DNA of 64,000 nt from Toxotes chatareus (Eukaryota > Chordata > Actinopteri > Toxotidae), in the NCBI GenBank assembly GCA_016801885.1, contig CM028896.1, positions 2,728,001-2,792,000 on the forward strand, written 5' to 3'. The number at the start of each line of letters is the position of its first letter. Position 1 is the stretch's first letter. This document shows, piece after piece, positions 1 through 10,129 of this stretch. Below the pieces are notes generated by a model. It did not search any database and was not told the origin of the DNA. It saw only the letters and a list, made by a program, of their open reading frames with translations. A program made the position numbers and the translations under genes.

Positions 1-400
1 CTTCATCAAAACGTTTTCGACACAATAAGCAAATGGAGATGCCATGTTGGGCTCCAGGAAATTGTGATCTTCATTTTGACTGTTTTTTTTGATGTGTCCT
101 GTATGAAAACCAACATGTTCATTCTCCCTCCGGTGTTGAAAAGCAAGTAGAAAAAGACAGGAAAGAGAAGAAATCACCAAAGATGTGAGATTAGGCACGG
201 GAAGTAAACAATACTTAATCCCAATTTTCTATAACTGAATGTATTAAACATTAAAAACCGATATCTAGCAGTGTTTAGACTATTTCATGGAGAACGATCT
301 TCACTGTAAGTCACTCTGCGAGGTCGACATTTAGCTGATGCTCTTATCTAAATGTTAAAAATTGGAGCCATATTTCTCTACCGCTCTTGTCTCCTTGCAG
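1..400 (+). other. 3' part of the last intron of a plus-strand gene
   Basis: This AT-rich stretch has no open frame. It ends in a pyrimidine-rich tract and a CAG acceptor (about 378-400, ending CTCCTTGCAG) directly before the coding exon at 401. The donor and all earlier exons lie left of the window. No repeat or regulatory motif is recognised inside. Confidence 0.7.
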
Positions 401-507
401 CCTCGCCGCCCGTGTCTGAGGGCATTCATGCGTACGGAGGGATGCAGGCTTTCGCCAACGTGACCCTGGGCCCTTACAGACGGAAGACGGAGCAGGCTCC
501 TGTCTGA
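401..507 (+). CDS. Terminal coding exon (C-terminal 34 residues plus a split codon) of an unidentified gene
   Basis: After the acceptor ending at 400, the frame opens with the last two bases of a split codon (401-402). It then reads 34 residues, beginning SPPVSEGIHAYGG and ending LGPYRRKTEQAPV, to a TGA at 505-507. Coding support is the good splice acceptor, strongly G/C-ending codons (GTG, CTG, GCC, GGC, AAC, CAG, AAG), a GC content far above the flanking DNA, and a UTR-like region with a poly(A) signal after the stop. The tail is hydrophilic and ends in a basic patch (RRK) followed by EQAPV. It has no membrane segment or cysteine. The last residues could be a cytoplasmic or nuclear tail, but I do not recognise the family and give no function. 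Only the last exon is present, so domain content cannot be judged. The first complete codon is TCG at 403-405. Confidence 0.72.
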
Positions 508-648
508 CTCAGCTCAGGTCCGCGCAGCGGGCTGTCAAAGCCCATCATCATCATACACTCCTGCGATCAATACCTTACAGCCTCCTGACAGGGTGTGTTA
601 GTGCAACACACTCCTCTTTCTCTCACAGTCTTCACCAGAAAAAAAGCC

Positions 649-672
649 AGAGAGAGAGAGAAAGAAAGGGAG
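649..672. repeat. (GA)n purine microsatellite
   Basis: A run of AG dinucleotides passing into AAAG and GGAG units within the presumed 3' UTR. Confidence 0.8.
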
Positions 673-1003
673 AGGAAGCAGAAGAGATAAGATTTGTGTT
701 ATTAGCGACAACGTTTCCAGCTATTTCTCTTTTGTCAACCTCATATTTGCAACAGAATATGGATTATTAGATTGAGTGCTCTGTAACACTGTAGTGTAGA
801 GTTTGATTAATTTCTTCCACAAATTCCATCTGAATTTGAAAATGCCTCTCAGTCATGACGCCACATAGATGGAACATTTAGTTTCTCTCATCAGCTGAAG
901 ATGCAATCAGGGATATTTTGCAAACGTTTCAAGTTCTTGCAGCAATTCTTGCACAGAACATGATTTATAACTCGAACACTCAAGGCTTTCAAAACAATTT
1001 TGA

Positions 1004-1009
1004 AATAAA
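1004..1009 (+). terminator. Candidate polyadenylation signal AATAAA
   Basis: A canonical hexamer about 500 bases after the stop codon of the terminal exon, in the same orientation. It is the first AATAAA after the stop. No strong GT-rich downstream element is obvious, and later hexamers at 1517 and 1607 are alternatives. Confidence 0.4.
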
Positions 1010-1030
1010 GTTCAGCTTAGGAAACACTGG

Positions 1031-2134
1031 CAGAGGGTCTATACGATAACACTCATACTAGGTGCTTGATCAATTTTATTGTTTCTTATTTTGAGCTGCA
1101 CATTTCCCTGATTCCCTGAAAAGAACCAAACAATGCCAAACAAAGCCAAGTTAAGTTTATTCTGAATGATTTATGAGTTGATGAAACAGTCCTGCCGAGG
1201 ACCAGCTCACCAAATCAGCATTAAAATCCTGCTTCCATTTGAAAGAGTTGGTATCTCTTTCTCTGCAGGGACTTTTGGAGCCGAGTTGAGCCCTCACCAC
1301 TCTATTGATTCTTTTCACAAAGTTTGAGTTGGAAGTTGGGCAAACCCATGTGAGTAAAGGAGAACTTTGGCTGATCAATGGGTAAGACCTTTTGATTAGA
1401 TAAGATTATGATTCTTGGTTTTTTTAGGCTGAAGATGTGAATATCTGTCCATTTTAAATATTGATGCCATCTAAAGTCTCAAAAAGGAAGTTGTAGCCAG
1501 AAAGAAATGAACGGAAAATAAAACGAACGAGAGGCTTTAAGTGGAGCTTCATGGATGCATCGTTAACCCGTCCATATGTGGATGAAAGTTATGGCAAAGA
1601 ACTGGAAATAAAAGACCTTTGACCTGCAGTACAAAATGTCTCTGGGGACTTAATCTGTATGAAGCAATCTAAAGTACAATCATGAAAGTTGGTGGGTGTA
1701 GTCTAGCCTTCCTTCTAAATCACCATAGCTGTTGCAACAACAACTGCTTGAATTCCAAGGATATGTGCCAGCTCCCCCTTCAAACACGCACACACAGATA
1801 GAGACACACATACACACACACATATGTACACAGACAAACACACACACACAGACATACTTGCAAAATCAATGTTCTTCAGTCCTGACAAACAAACACACCA
1901 GAGCTTCTCTGCAGTCTGAGGGTTTTCCATCCTGCCAAATCCCAGTCCACAACTTGTGTACAAAACTGAATCATGTATTATCTTTTTCTTTTTTTAAACT
2001 GTGTATGGTTCAGTGCCTAAACAAATATATGCTGTCAGTTATAATCAGTTTCAAATTATTTAGCAATGTCAATATCATAGAAGGATCTTTAACTGAGGAA
2101 AAAATTATAATAATATATATTACATATTACATTA
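1031..2134. other. Spacer downstream of the terminal exon, no gene seen
   Basis: AT-rich DNA with the CA microsatellite and two further AATAAA hexamers (1517, 1607). No exon-like block or transposon coding trace was recognised. Confidence 0.6.
1783..1854. repeat. Imperfect (CA)n microsatellite
   Basis: ACAC-rich tract interrupted by GATA, TATG and GACA units. The repeat keeps spurious frames open on both strands here (1732-2295 plus and 1715-1963 minus). Confidence 0.85.
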
Positions 2135-3105
2135 CAGTTGCTTCAGCAAGTGTTCAGACAAATTTATTCTGTTGTAGATTGAATTACAAATACATAAAAC
2201 TACCACGTCTGCCCATCAGTCTACACTCAATAGCCCAAAATGATAAAGTGAAAATGTGTTTTTTTTGGAAAAAAATATTAAAAATCAAAAAATGAAATCT
2301 TTCATTTACAAAAGTATTCTGACCCTTAATTTAGTATTTTGTAAAAAGCTCCTTTGGGGCCCTGCAAGCTTTGCACACGTGGATTTGGGCAGTTTATCCT
2401 TTTCTTACACGCAGATCCTCTCAAGCTCCGTCAGACTGGATGACAAGTGGCTGTGATCTGCCATCTTTAGTCTGAGCTTTGGCTGGGCCACTAAAGGACA
2501 ATTTCAGGTCATGTGCACTCTGGAGCAGGTTTTCTTCAGGGACCTGTCTGCATTAGGCGTCATTCATCCCTCCCTAAATTCTGACCAGTCTCCCTGTCCC
2601 TGCAGCTGAGAATCACACCCATAGCATTTGGGCTGAACAGCCAACTCTAGGAGGTCTAGCGGTTCCAAACTTCCTCTGTTTCATAATTATTGAGGCCACT
2701 GTGCTCCTGGGAACACTCAAAGCTTTAGAAATGGTTTTATACCTTTTCCAGATCTATGCCTGGCCGCAATTTTGTTGTGGAGGTCCTCAGAGAGTTCCTT
2801 ACTTACTTCACTTCACTTCACGATTTGGTTTTTGTCCTGACATACGGTGTGAACTGTGGGACCTTATATACACACTATGTCCAATCAAGTTTTAGACATA
2901 TCAAAAATAATTAAAGCAAAAAGGATGGACCTGACCATAATTTGGAGTGCAACAGCAAAGGGTCTGGGTACTTTTGTAAATTAAAAATTTCAGTTTTTGT
3001 TTATTTTAAATAATTCTTTCATAAACTTGCACAAATAAAAAAGTTTTTAGTTGTCATAGTGGATTTTTGTGTTTAGATGGATGGGAGAGAATTAGAATTG
3101 TATCC
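2135..3105 (-). mobile_element. Degraded Tc1/mariner-like DNA transposon with a transposase relic on the minus strand
   Basis: The sequence follows, in order, the layout of Tc1-like elements abundant in fish. The left end after a TA (2133-2134) carries a CAGT...GTTCAGAC terminus. Subterminal inverted repeats are visible: 2215-2246 pairs imperfectly with 3051-3082 when reverse-complemented. Between them, minus-strand coding traces include WPSQSSD near 2480-2500, the decayed counterpart of the conserved WPxQSPDLNPIE motif around a catalytic Asp of DDE Tc1 transposases. Several internal blocks are missing, so the roughly 970-base copy is shorter than the usual 1.3-1.6 kb. The outer right terminal repeat also seems lost. 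Frameshifts and stops make it inactive. Subfamily is not assigned. Confidence 0.85.
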
Positions 3106-4209
3106 ATGCAGGTTAGCTTGAAAACTGTGCACTAGTGCACATTCATTTTTACAAAGCTGTCATCTATCAACTACATTAAGAAACAAAAAAGTAAATGAAT
3201 TTAATAATAATACAATGACGAAATGGTCAAAAGCAAAGCCAAAAGTTTCAAAATAAAGTGAAAGAAAAAGGTTTATTACTATAACAAGCACAGCTGTCCT
3301 GAAACAAGGCTATCAAGGGCAATATACAATAATTCTTTTTGATTTCACAATAAAAACATATGTTTGACTCACCCATGCTAATGTCCAGACAGAAAGGGTC
3401 CATAGTGAGTTACCTCGAGCAGACAGACAGATCCACAGATTTATGTCTTCCCCTGTCAGGTGCAACTTGCCCTGGAGATCAGATGAGGTCTATTTCACAC
3501 TGCTCTCCAACCAAAGTCTATTTTTCTGGCCAGCTTAAAGAATGGACATTCCCCTGTTGCAGATCAATCTGTTGAGAGCTCCCCATTCTGAGCATTAGGA
3601 AATCCTGGCTTTCTTTGGTTCTAAGGCAAGCGAAAGAGAGCATTGCACGGCTGAACTCTTAAACAGGACTTTCTCATGCTGGCTGGTACCTCCCAGGACA
3701 ATGCCACCGCTGCTAGGGGTTTGTTTTCTGGTTGTTTTTACTATTTTTGTGGCGTCAACATCGCTTTGTTTCGTGGCTGTGCTTTGCGGGACATCATTCA
3801 ACAACATAAATGTGAATATTATCAAGGCTTCACACACAGGTACCACACGCTAAATTAGCCAGACCAGAGCCTCAATCATGATGTTGAAGGGTTGAGCATC
3901 TAATGGAAAGTACTATAAAGATGAGATTTAAGACAGCAAATCCTACCACTCTTTTAAAAAATATATATAATTTCATGAACTGAATGCAGTGTAGCCTTAT
4001 ATTTTAAAATCATAGTGGAAAACACCATCATACATCACATAAATCTTCACACGCTGGACTGAATGTTCGACCTACAAGACCTTCATCAGCAAATCATTTT
4101 CACTGCTAATTCCAATGGGTCCTGCTACACACACTACAAGAGTGTAAACAGAAAGCAAGTCCCACATTACATGACTGTTATTACAAGATCAGTTTTGTGT
4201 TAGTGCTTA

Positions 4210-4233
4210 GAAGAAGAAGAAGAAGAAGAAGAA
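4210..4233. repeat. (AAG)8 microsatellite
   Basis: Eight uninterrupted AAG/GAA units followed by an A-rich tail. Confidence 0.95.
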
Positions 4234-6420
4234 GGAAAAAAACAGCCCTTAAACCAACGGGCCTTCATTAAAGGCACATTTATATAGCGGGTAAGTTTTT
4301 AACCCGTACATGATGATGTTAACCACTTCAGCTAAATAATACAAAGGGGGGAAAGAAACTGTGGCCCAGGCATCACAACCACCGTCACAACACATCAGTC
4401 AAACTTCAGCTGTTTCTGTAGTGTCTCATCCTAACACACACTCACACACACACACATTCTTGCACAGAGTTTGGACGAAATGATACACATCTGTCCAGAG
4501 GACTGAAAAACCCATAGAATGACACTTGATATGATAAATAACTGAGTCTCTGACGTGCCATCCTTTCACTTGTAAGTTAGTCTTTACCTTAGAAAGAATG
4601 ATTAAATCTCTAATAATCACTTCCACACCAAAAGTCCCAGCTCATACTGAGAAAGTCAAGTGCCTGTGTGCTGAGACTCCAAGGAGGACATTCATCTGGA
4701 GGCTAGGAGAGATCTATAATTTCACTCAATCACATAGACTGTGACACGAGGCCATGGACATATATGAACCTATTAGATATTTAGACGTCTCAGGGTTAGC
4801 AGTTCAGTCCCTGAACTGTAATAGGCCAATTCAGTGATTTTATGATATCTTTTCAGAGCATGTTCATTGTTCTGCTGTTCATTTTCTGAACTGAAGCTGA
4901 TTTTTTTTTCTGACTATTCATCCTCCACTCAGGGAGAATTTTGTTTCCATTACTCATTTACAGATTTTGACCATGACCATTTCCTGCTCATCACTTATCT
5001 TTATAATGGCTTTTTTTTTCTTTTTAATTCAACATGTTTTGGTTGTCATTACGAAGTGCATGTAATTTTCAAGAAAATCTGCTCTGAACCACAACATCCT
5101 AGGCAACTGGCAATGTGACATATTGTACAACAGAGCTATGATTGCTTTAAAAAAAGAACGTTTTCTAAAACATACAAACATAATATCCAAACCCTAAATG
5201 TTCTTTTGTTTGCTTTACAGTTTCACTGCATTTTACACTAAACGAGGTCCTCACACTCCTGCTGTTGCAAACAGAAAGAATTCAGACTTAACACAGTATT
5301 TATAAACCTAAACCAATCCAACAGTGTGTCATGTTTCCCCCTGTTTGGCTCATTGCCTATGGTGTATTGGCAAACCAAAAAGGCCAGTGGAAACACACAA
5401 CACAGAAGCAAAACCATAGAACCAAAGCTATAAACGGCACCATATCTTCCACATTTCTGCCAGCACGATCATGCTGTGTAAACTGTTTCCTTCTGTTCAC
5501 AGGACAAATATCTAGGACACGAGTCAAATGCATGTGTGTCATAAAATCCTCGTGTTACTATAACTGTCACATTCACATTTGGAATTGTATTTCTGAATCT
5601 GCTCAATGGGCAAGAACCACTGATACAGACAGATTTGTTCTGAAGTGGTACACTTGATTGATTTAAAAGAATTTGTATATTGGTATGTATGTAATTGATA
5701 TATATATTTTGGCACAGCAAACACTAGATAAGAAAATTCTCTCACTCTGACATCTGCCTCAGGGTCTTTGTGCAGATCACTGTCCAGAATTGTCCTGTGT
5801 TTGTCTATTGTTTCGAGTCCTTTAAAACCACTGCTGACACTGCTGATTTTTATTTTTATTTTTTTCTGTCTGCTGATTTCTCGCATCAGGACCTGAAACT
5901 CTGAACAGGTGGCATTCATCACTTTGAAACAAGCAATTTATGACAAAAATGTTCTTACATGATGCCCGTCGTTATCTATCAAAGGATGCTCTCGGGTCGG
6001 GGCCGCTTGATTGAGCTTGTGCTCAGAAAAGTCTGCGTGTACACGATATCTGTGCTGTAGAAAAGCCTTTTCTGCATTAGAAGAGTCTCTGTAGCCAGTT
6101 TTCCCTTCACCTCATGAGGTGAATTACCATAAAATTACCATTAACACCAATAAATGCACAAGTGCTGTGATTCAGAATACCACAAAGAATGTTATTAATC
6201 CACAAACTACCCTCAGACAGCTTACATTATGCCATCCCCTGAGTGACGTGTTTAAACATTTCCATACCTATGCCGCCCACATCCTGACCTACAGTTTGAC
6301 CTGGAGGTCACAACCCCTTCACACCAGCACTGGGTAAATATTTCCTTCCTGATTCAACAGAACACATTGAGCTGGGTGGGACAGAATATGGCTACGGATT
6401 CCAACAGCTGAGTCAGAATG

Positions 6421-6436
6421 AAAGAAAGAAAGAAAG
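6421..6436. repeat. (AAAG)4 microsatellite
   Basis: Four perfect AAAG units. Confidence 0.9.
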
Positions 6437-8352
6437 ACGTGGTGTGAGAAACAAATTAGACAAGTAGAGAATAAAGGGAAAATACAGACTGGCTTGTGGG
6501 TTTATGTGTACCAGGGGGAGGGGCGATCGGGCCAGGCCTCTATACATCTATCATCTTAAAAGGCAGGGTTAGTATACGGGTCCATCCTGCTTTAATTAAA
6601 ACCTCTGGCCTGAAGGGGAACTCAACCACTGCTCTGGGCTCCGACAGGGCACACACCACATGTGCAACTGAGGGAGAGTGGAGGCAGGAGATTGTGGTGG
6701 GATGGGGACTGCAGGGCAGGGGGGTGGGGGAAGACATTTGAGACTGTTTAAACAAATCAGGGAAGAATATCAGTCACTGAAGACCCTGTGGGAGATACTG
6801 TTGGTTTGTTCCCCTGCTGCAGAGGCATTTGTCTCCCCTTGAGAGACTATCTTGTCATTTGTATAAGAGGGAAAGAAAGTCAGGACGTTTCTAAGTGTAA
6901 GAAGAAGGAAAGTACCTGCGCCACTGCTATAAGCATAGAAGCATTCTGGCAATTTACAGCAATCACGTGGCGCTGGCATTTAAGTCGAATGCAGCTAATA
7001 AGCTATCATCTGTCTGCAGGACCTCTGACCTGTGTGTGAGTGCACGGCTGTGTGGAGCTGTGTCCAGCAGACATGCACGTGTAAAACCCAGATGGTCAGA
7101 TGTAATAAACATGGCCAGTGTTTTTGGCTCACATAAAGGGCATGGCGATGGTGTTTTATTTCAGCAGGGCCTCGGGGCATGAATGTGTTCACCCAGACTC
7201 TCAAGTGGGCTTTATGAGGGTGGAGAGGGAAGCCTGTTTCCACCTTGTTTGAAATACTTTTTTTTTCCTTTTCTTTTTCTTGCAATGCGGCGCGGCAGTG
7301 GGGAGGTGCTGGAATAACGGAGGCCGTGGGGAGCTGGGAGGGAATTCAGGTGGCCTCCTATTGGTGCCGGATGTTTTAGTAAGACAACATGGCAGCGAGG
7401 GCCTTGTGACAGAGGTCTGTGCGGAACCTCCGTCAAACAGGCTGCACTGTGAAGCAAGCAACCACATCTGTTTTCACTCAAAACAATCAGGGACCGGCAC
7501 TGCAGGCAGCTTGAGCCTGTTATTAAAGGCTTTCTGGGGCCTGCTGAGGGACGGCCCAGACTGAGTGATTTATCCGCTCTTTGCTGAGTGGACGAGGATC
7601 GAGTGTGATGTATATGGAGATGGAATTCCAATCAGTCATCCTTGCCAGGACACCTACCCAGAAGGACTGATGAATCTAGGCTGTCTTCTGCAGCAGGATG
7701 AAACTATGCCTGACGTCCTGCATTAGAAAAGGGATTTCACTGTGAAAGATGTCTATGCAGATTGGTTTTTGTCCTAACCCATGGTCTCTTACATCATTCA
7801 AATCCAAGAAGAACAGATCAGCAGTGTATCTGTAATCAGGGTTCAATTACCACGCACTTATTTTCTGTTGAAAAGCAACTGTACTTGATGAAATGTTAAG
7901 TGCTAAACTTTTCAGACAGTGCCAACTGCTTGATCTCATGTCTGGAAGTCAACATTGTAGTAACATACATAGTGATGGTTTACTCAGCACACACAATTCT
8001 GAACTGCTTTATTAAACCGGCTCGAATCATCAGATCGTTTTTCGCTGAGAGCAGACTTACAGAATAGTTTCTCTCTCGGGCTTAGGGGCTTGGAGGAGAT
8101 GGGTAAAACTCATGGAAACCTAAAAGACAAACTCTGAGTACTTCTTTGGGGCCCTGCCTTGTTCGTCTGAATGCCAAAGCGGGCTTTTAAATAATTTGGG
8201 GAGAGCCCTCTGGAAGCTGAATAATTCACTGCAGCATGATGAAGTCGCAAGCCAGCTGGGTGTTCCATTAGTAGACTCACTACTCGACAGCTCTATTGCC
8301 TGGCAGGCCGATGGAGGGAAGGAGAGCTAGGGAGATGACTGTGCCTCTGTGA

Positions 8353-8381
8353 GGGGGTTGGGGGGTGGGGGGGGGATGGGG
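8353..8381 (+). other. G-quadruplex-type motif
   Basis: Four plus-strand G-runs of 5, 6, 9 and 4 bases are separated by loops of TT, T and AT. This fits the G3+N1-7 rule with very short loops. No gene lies next to it, so a function is not inferred. Confidence 0.7.
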
Positions 8382-9641
8382 ATCATCCCGTCCTCACTCT
8401 GCCCACTTCAATTACATCAGCCACAGGCTCTCTGAAAAGAGAATCAGGCACCGTCTGCCCATTTTGCTTCAGACGAGCCTCCGTCCACCACGCCCAACAT
8501 GTGACAGCCATTCAGCTGTTGCAGTGCAACCTCAAAGGACCCCAGTGCTGGACATCTGACGGCAAGGGGAAAGAAGGAAAAGCATGTCCTCTGAGCATTT
8601 AACAGTGCAGACTCTTGATGTTTAATTCCTTCTGCCATGTGACCTAAATATACAGTTTTAGGTCTGAACTGGCTGCTGAAGTGAATGACCCCGTTCTTGT
8701 CCACATGGCTGCCATCGCTGGGCAGTTTTGTCTAAGGACAGGCTGTTGAAAAAAATGCTGGCCTGCTGTGACATCATCACCAGTTTAGCTCCATCTAAGC
8801 TCCCTTGGCAGAGGAGGCAATGAAGCGAATGGACACAGCAGATCAAACGCTGCTTGGCTGTGACTAAAATCTACTTTCCTGTGAGGCATCAAAGCAAAAT
8901 AGGATTTTCTGCTGAGGGATATCACCCTGCTTACTGTCTCTCTCACATGCCAATTATCTGTGATAGTTGATAGCCAGGGCGTGAAATCTGAAACAAGCGA
9001 GGACCTGTCAGTGAGTTACTCTACCATACAGGTACACATGCATTGCAATAATTCTGCATAGTTTCTTCATATAGGACTTACCATGGCACCCTCATAGTGC
9101 TCACTCATCTATCCTGTCCTTTCTGAGGATGGTCACTTTCCTATCAGATCCAGATATCACTCAGGTTAACCTTGCCTGCATTTTCAAGGCCTGTCTCCTT
9201 GTCTGTGCATAGACCCTGTCAACTCTTGCCCTGAGTGACAAAGCAGCAAGCCTTACCTTGTGCTGCCAGCCAACCTCATTCATAACATCATCACCTTCAC
9301 TTGGCCATGTCATGCCTCTTATGGGAGATGGATGTCTCCCGCCCAAGGACGGCTGGGTAATGGCCCTCATCCTGACTTCAAGATGGGGTGCAATTACCTG
9401 TCATTTTCAATCTGTATGCTGCAAGGCAGAACAGATAGACAATGCAAAGAGAAAGAGGAAGTAGTGGAGTTCTATCACAGGAAGTGATCTAAAGCAACCC
9501 ACAGTTTAGACTCTAAGCTGAAATAATACAGTATGCAATTCCAAGTGCTTCTGTATCAGTACTGTTTTCTTTTCTTATGTCTTGTTAGCCTGTTTAAAAC
9601 ATTCAATACCTAATACATGTTAGTTGTGTCTACGTAGTACA

Positions 9642-9879
9642 TTACAATTTTTTTAGGGACATTTTGATATTAACGTTTAAACAACTTAATCCCTCTGATG
9701 TGAAATGGCTGCTAATACTCTCAATCTCACTGAGAATCAACACCACCAAATTCAGCAGCTCAGTGCAGCTTTCAGGTGCTTTCAGCTCTTTGTTTTTGAT
9801 CTGCTGCTCCACAAGGTCATATAAAACCATGTCCAGTTTATCCCAGCTCTCAGATTCAGACAAACAGACTGTATGCCAC
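9642..9879 (-). pseudogene. Coding-like minus-strand block, possible orphan terminal exon or gene fragment
   Basis: On the minus strand an AG acceptor after a T-rich tract (9881-9880) opens a frame that runs to a TAA at about 9642, about 79 codons. The first 60 or so codons look genuinely coding. CTG, GTG, GAG, CAG, AGC and AAC dominate, and the peptide is amphipathic and helix-like (contains SWDKLDMVLYDLVEQQ and ESCTELLNLVVLILSEIES). The last 20 codons are AT-rich and may not be native. No further exon is visible nearby. The block abuts a putative inverted-repeat element at 9905, which may have separated it from its source. I do not recognise the family. The opposite strand is also open (9664-9897), but with less coding-like composition. 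It could be a real exon, a duplicated exon or chance. Confidence 0.35.
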
Positions 9880-9904
9880 CTGAAAAGCATGAAATAATAG
9901 ACAG

Positions 9905-10129
9905 CAGGGGTGGGAGATACCACAAATTTGGTTTTGATTTGCTACCAAGTACTACAAAAGGCCAGAATTAGTGAATAATTTGCCAAACATAGCCATTTTA
10001 TTTCAAAGAATGCAGTTTCTAGAGGAACACATTTTATGTGTGAATTCTCTGAACAGAGGATTGCTAGTATTAACAATAAAATCAAGCCTCCCTATCGGTA
10101 GTATAGGGAGATACTTTACCCACCCTTAG
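9905..10129. mobile_element. Candidate small non-autonomous DNA element
   Basis: The left edge CAGGGGTGGG and the reverse complement of the right edge, CTAAGGGTGGG, form short imperfect terminal repeats about 225 bases apart. The CAGNG start resembles hAT termini. A perfect 8-bp hairpin arm pair (10088-10095 and 10103-10110) lies near the right end. No target duplication is clear, so the call is tentative. Confidence 0.35.

Larger units (their letters stand above)
508..1030 (+). other. Probable 3' untranslated region of the left-edge gene
   Basis: It follows the TGA at 505-507 and contains only short open frames, a GA-rich tract near 649-672 and an AATAAA at 1004-1009. The 3' end is inferred at about 15-30 bases beyond that signal. 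Other AATAAA hexamers at 1517-1522 and 1607-1612 could give longer transcripts. The extent is therefore uncertain. Confidence 0.45.
3106..9641. other. Gene-free spacer with simple repeats
   Basis: Short open frames here lack coding-like codon use and overlap on opposite strands. Present are an (AAG)n run near 4210, a short CA run near 4440, an (AAAG)4 run at 6421 and a G-run cluster at 8353. Segments around 7100-7560 and 8080-8320 are GC-richer and free of obvious repeats. They might be conserved non-coding DNA, which cannot be shown from one sequence. Confidence 0.5.

Noticed and set aside
1732..2295. Plus-strand open frame of 187 codons
   Set aside because: Runs across the CA microsatellite and into the left end of the Tc1-like relic. 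Its content is His/Thr-rich from CA repeats and AT-rich elsewhere, with no coding codon use.
7201..7631. Overlapping frames in a GC-richer segment
   Set aside because: Open on both strands with Pro/Ser/His-rich content; GC content explains the lack of stops. May be conserved non-coding DNA instead.
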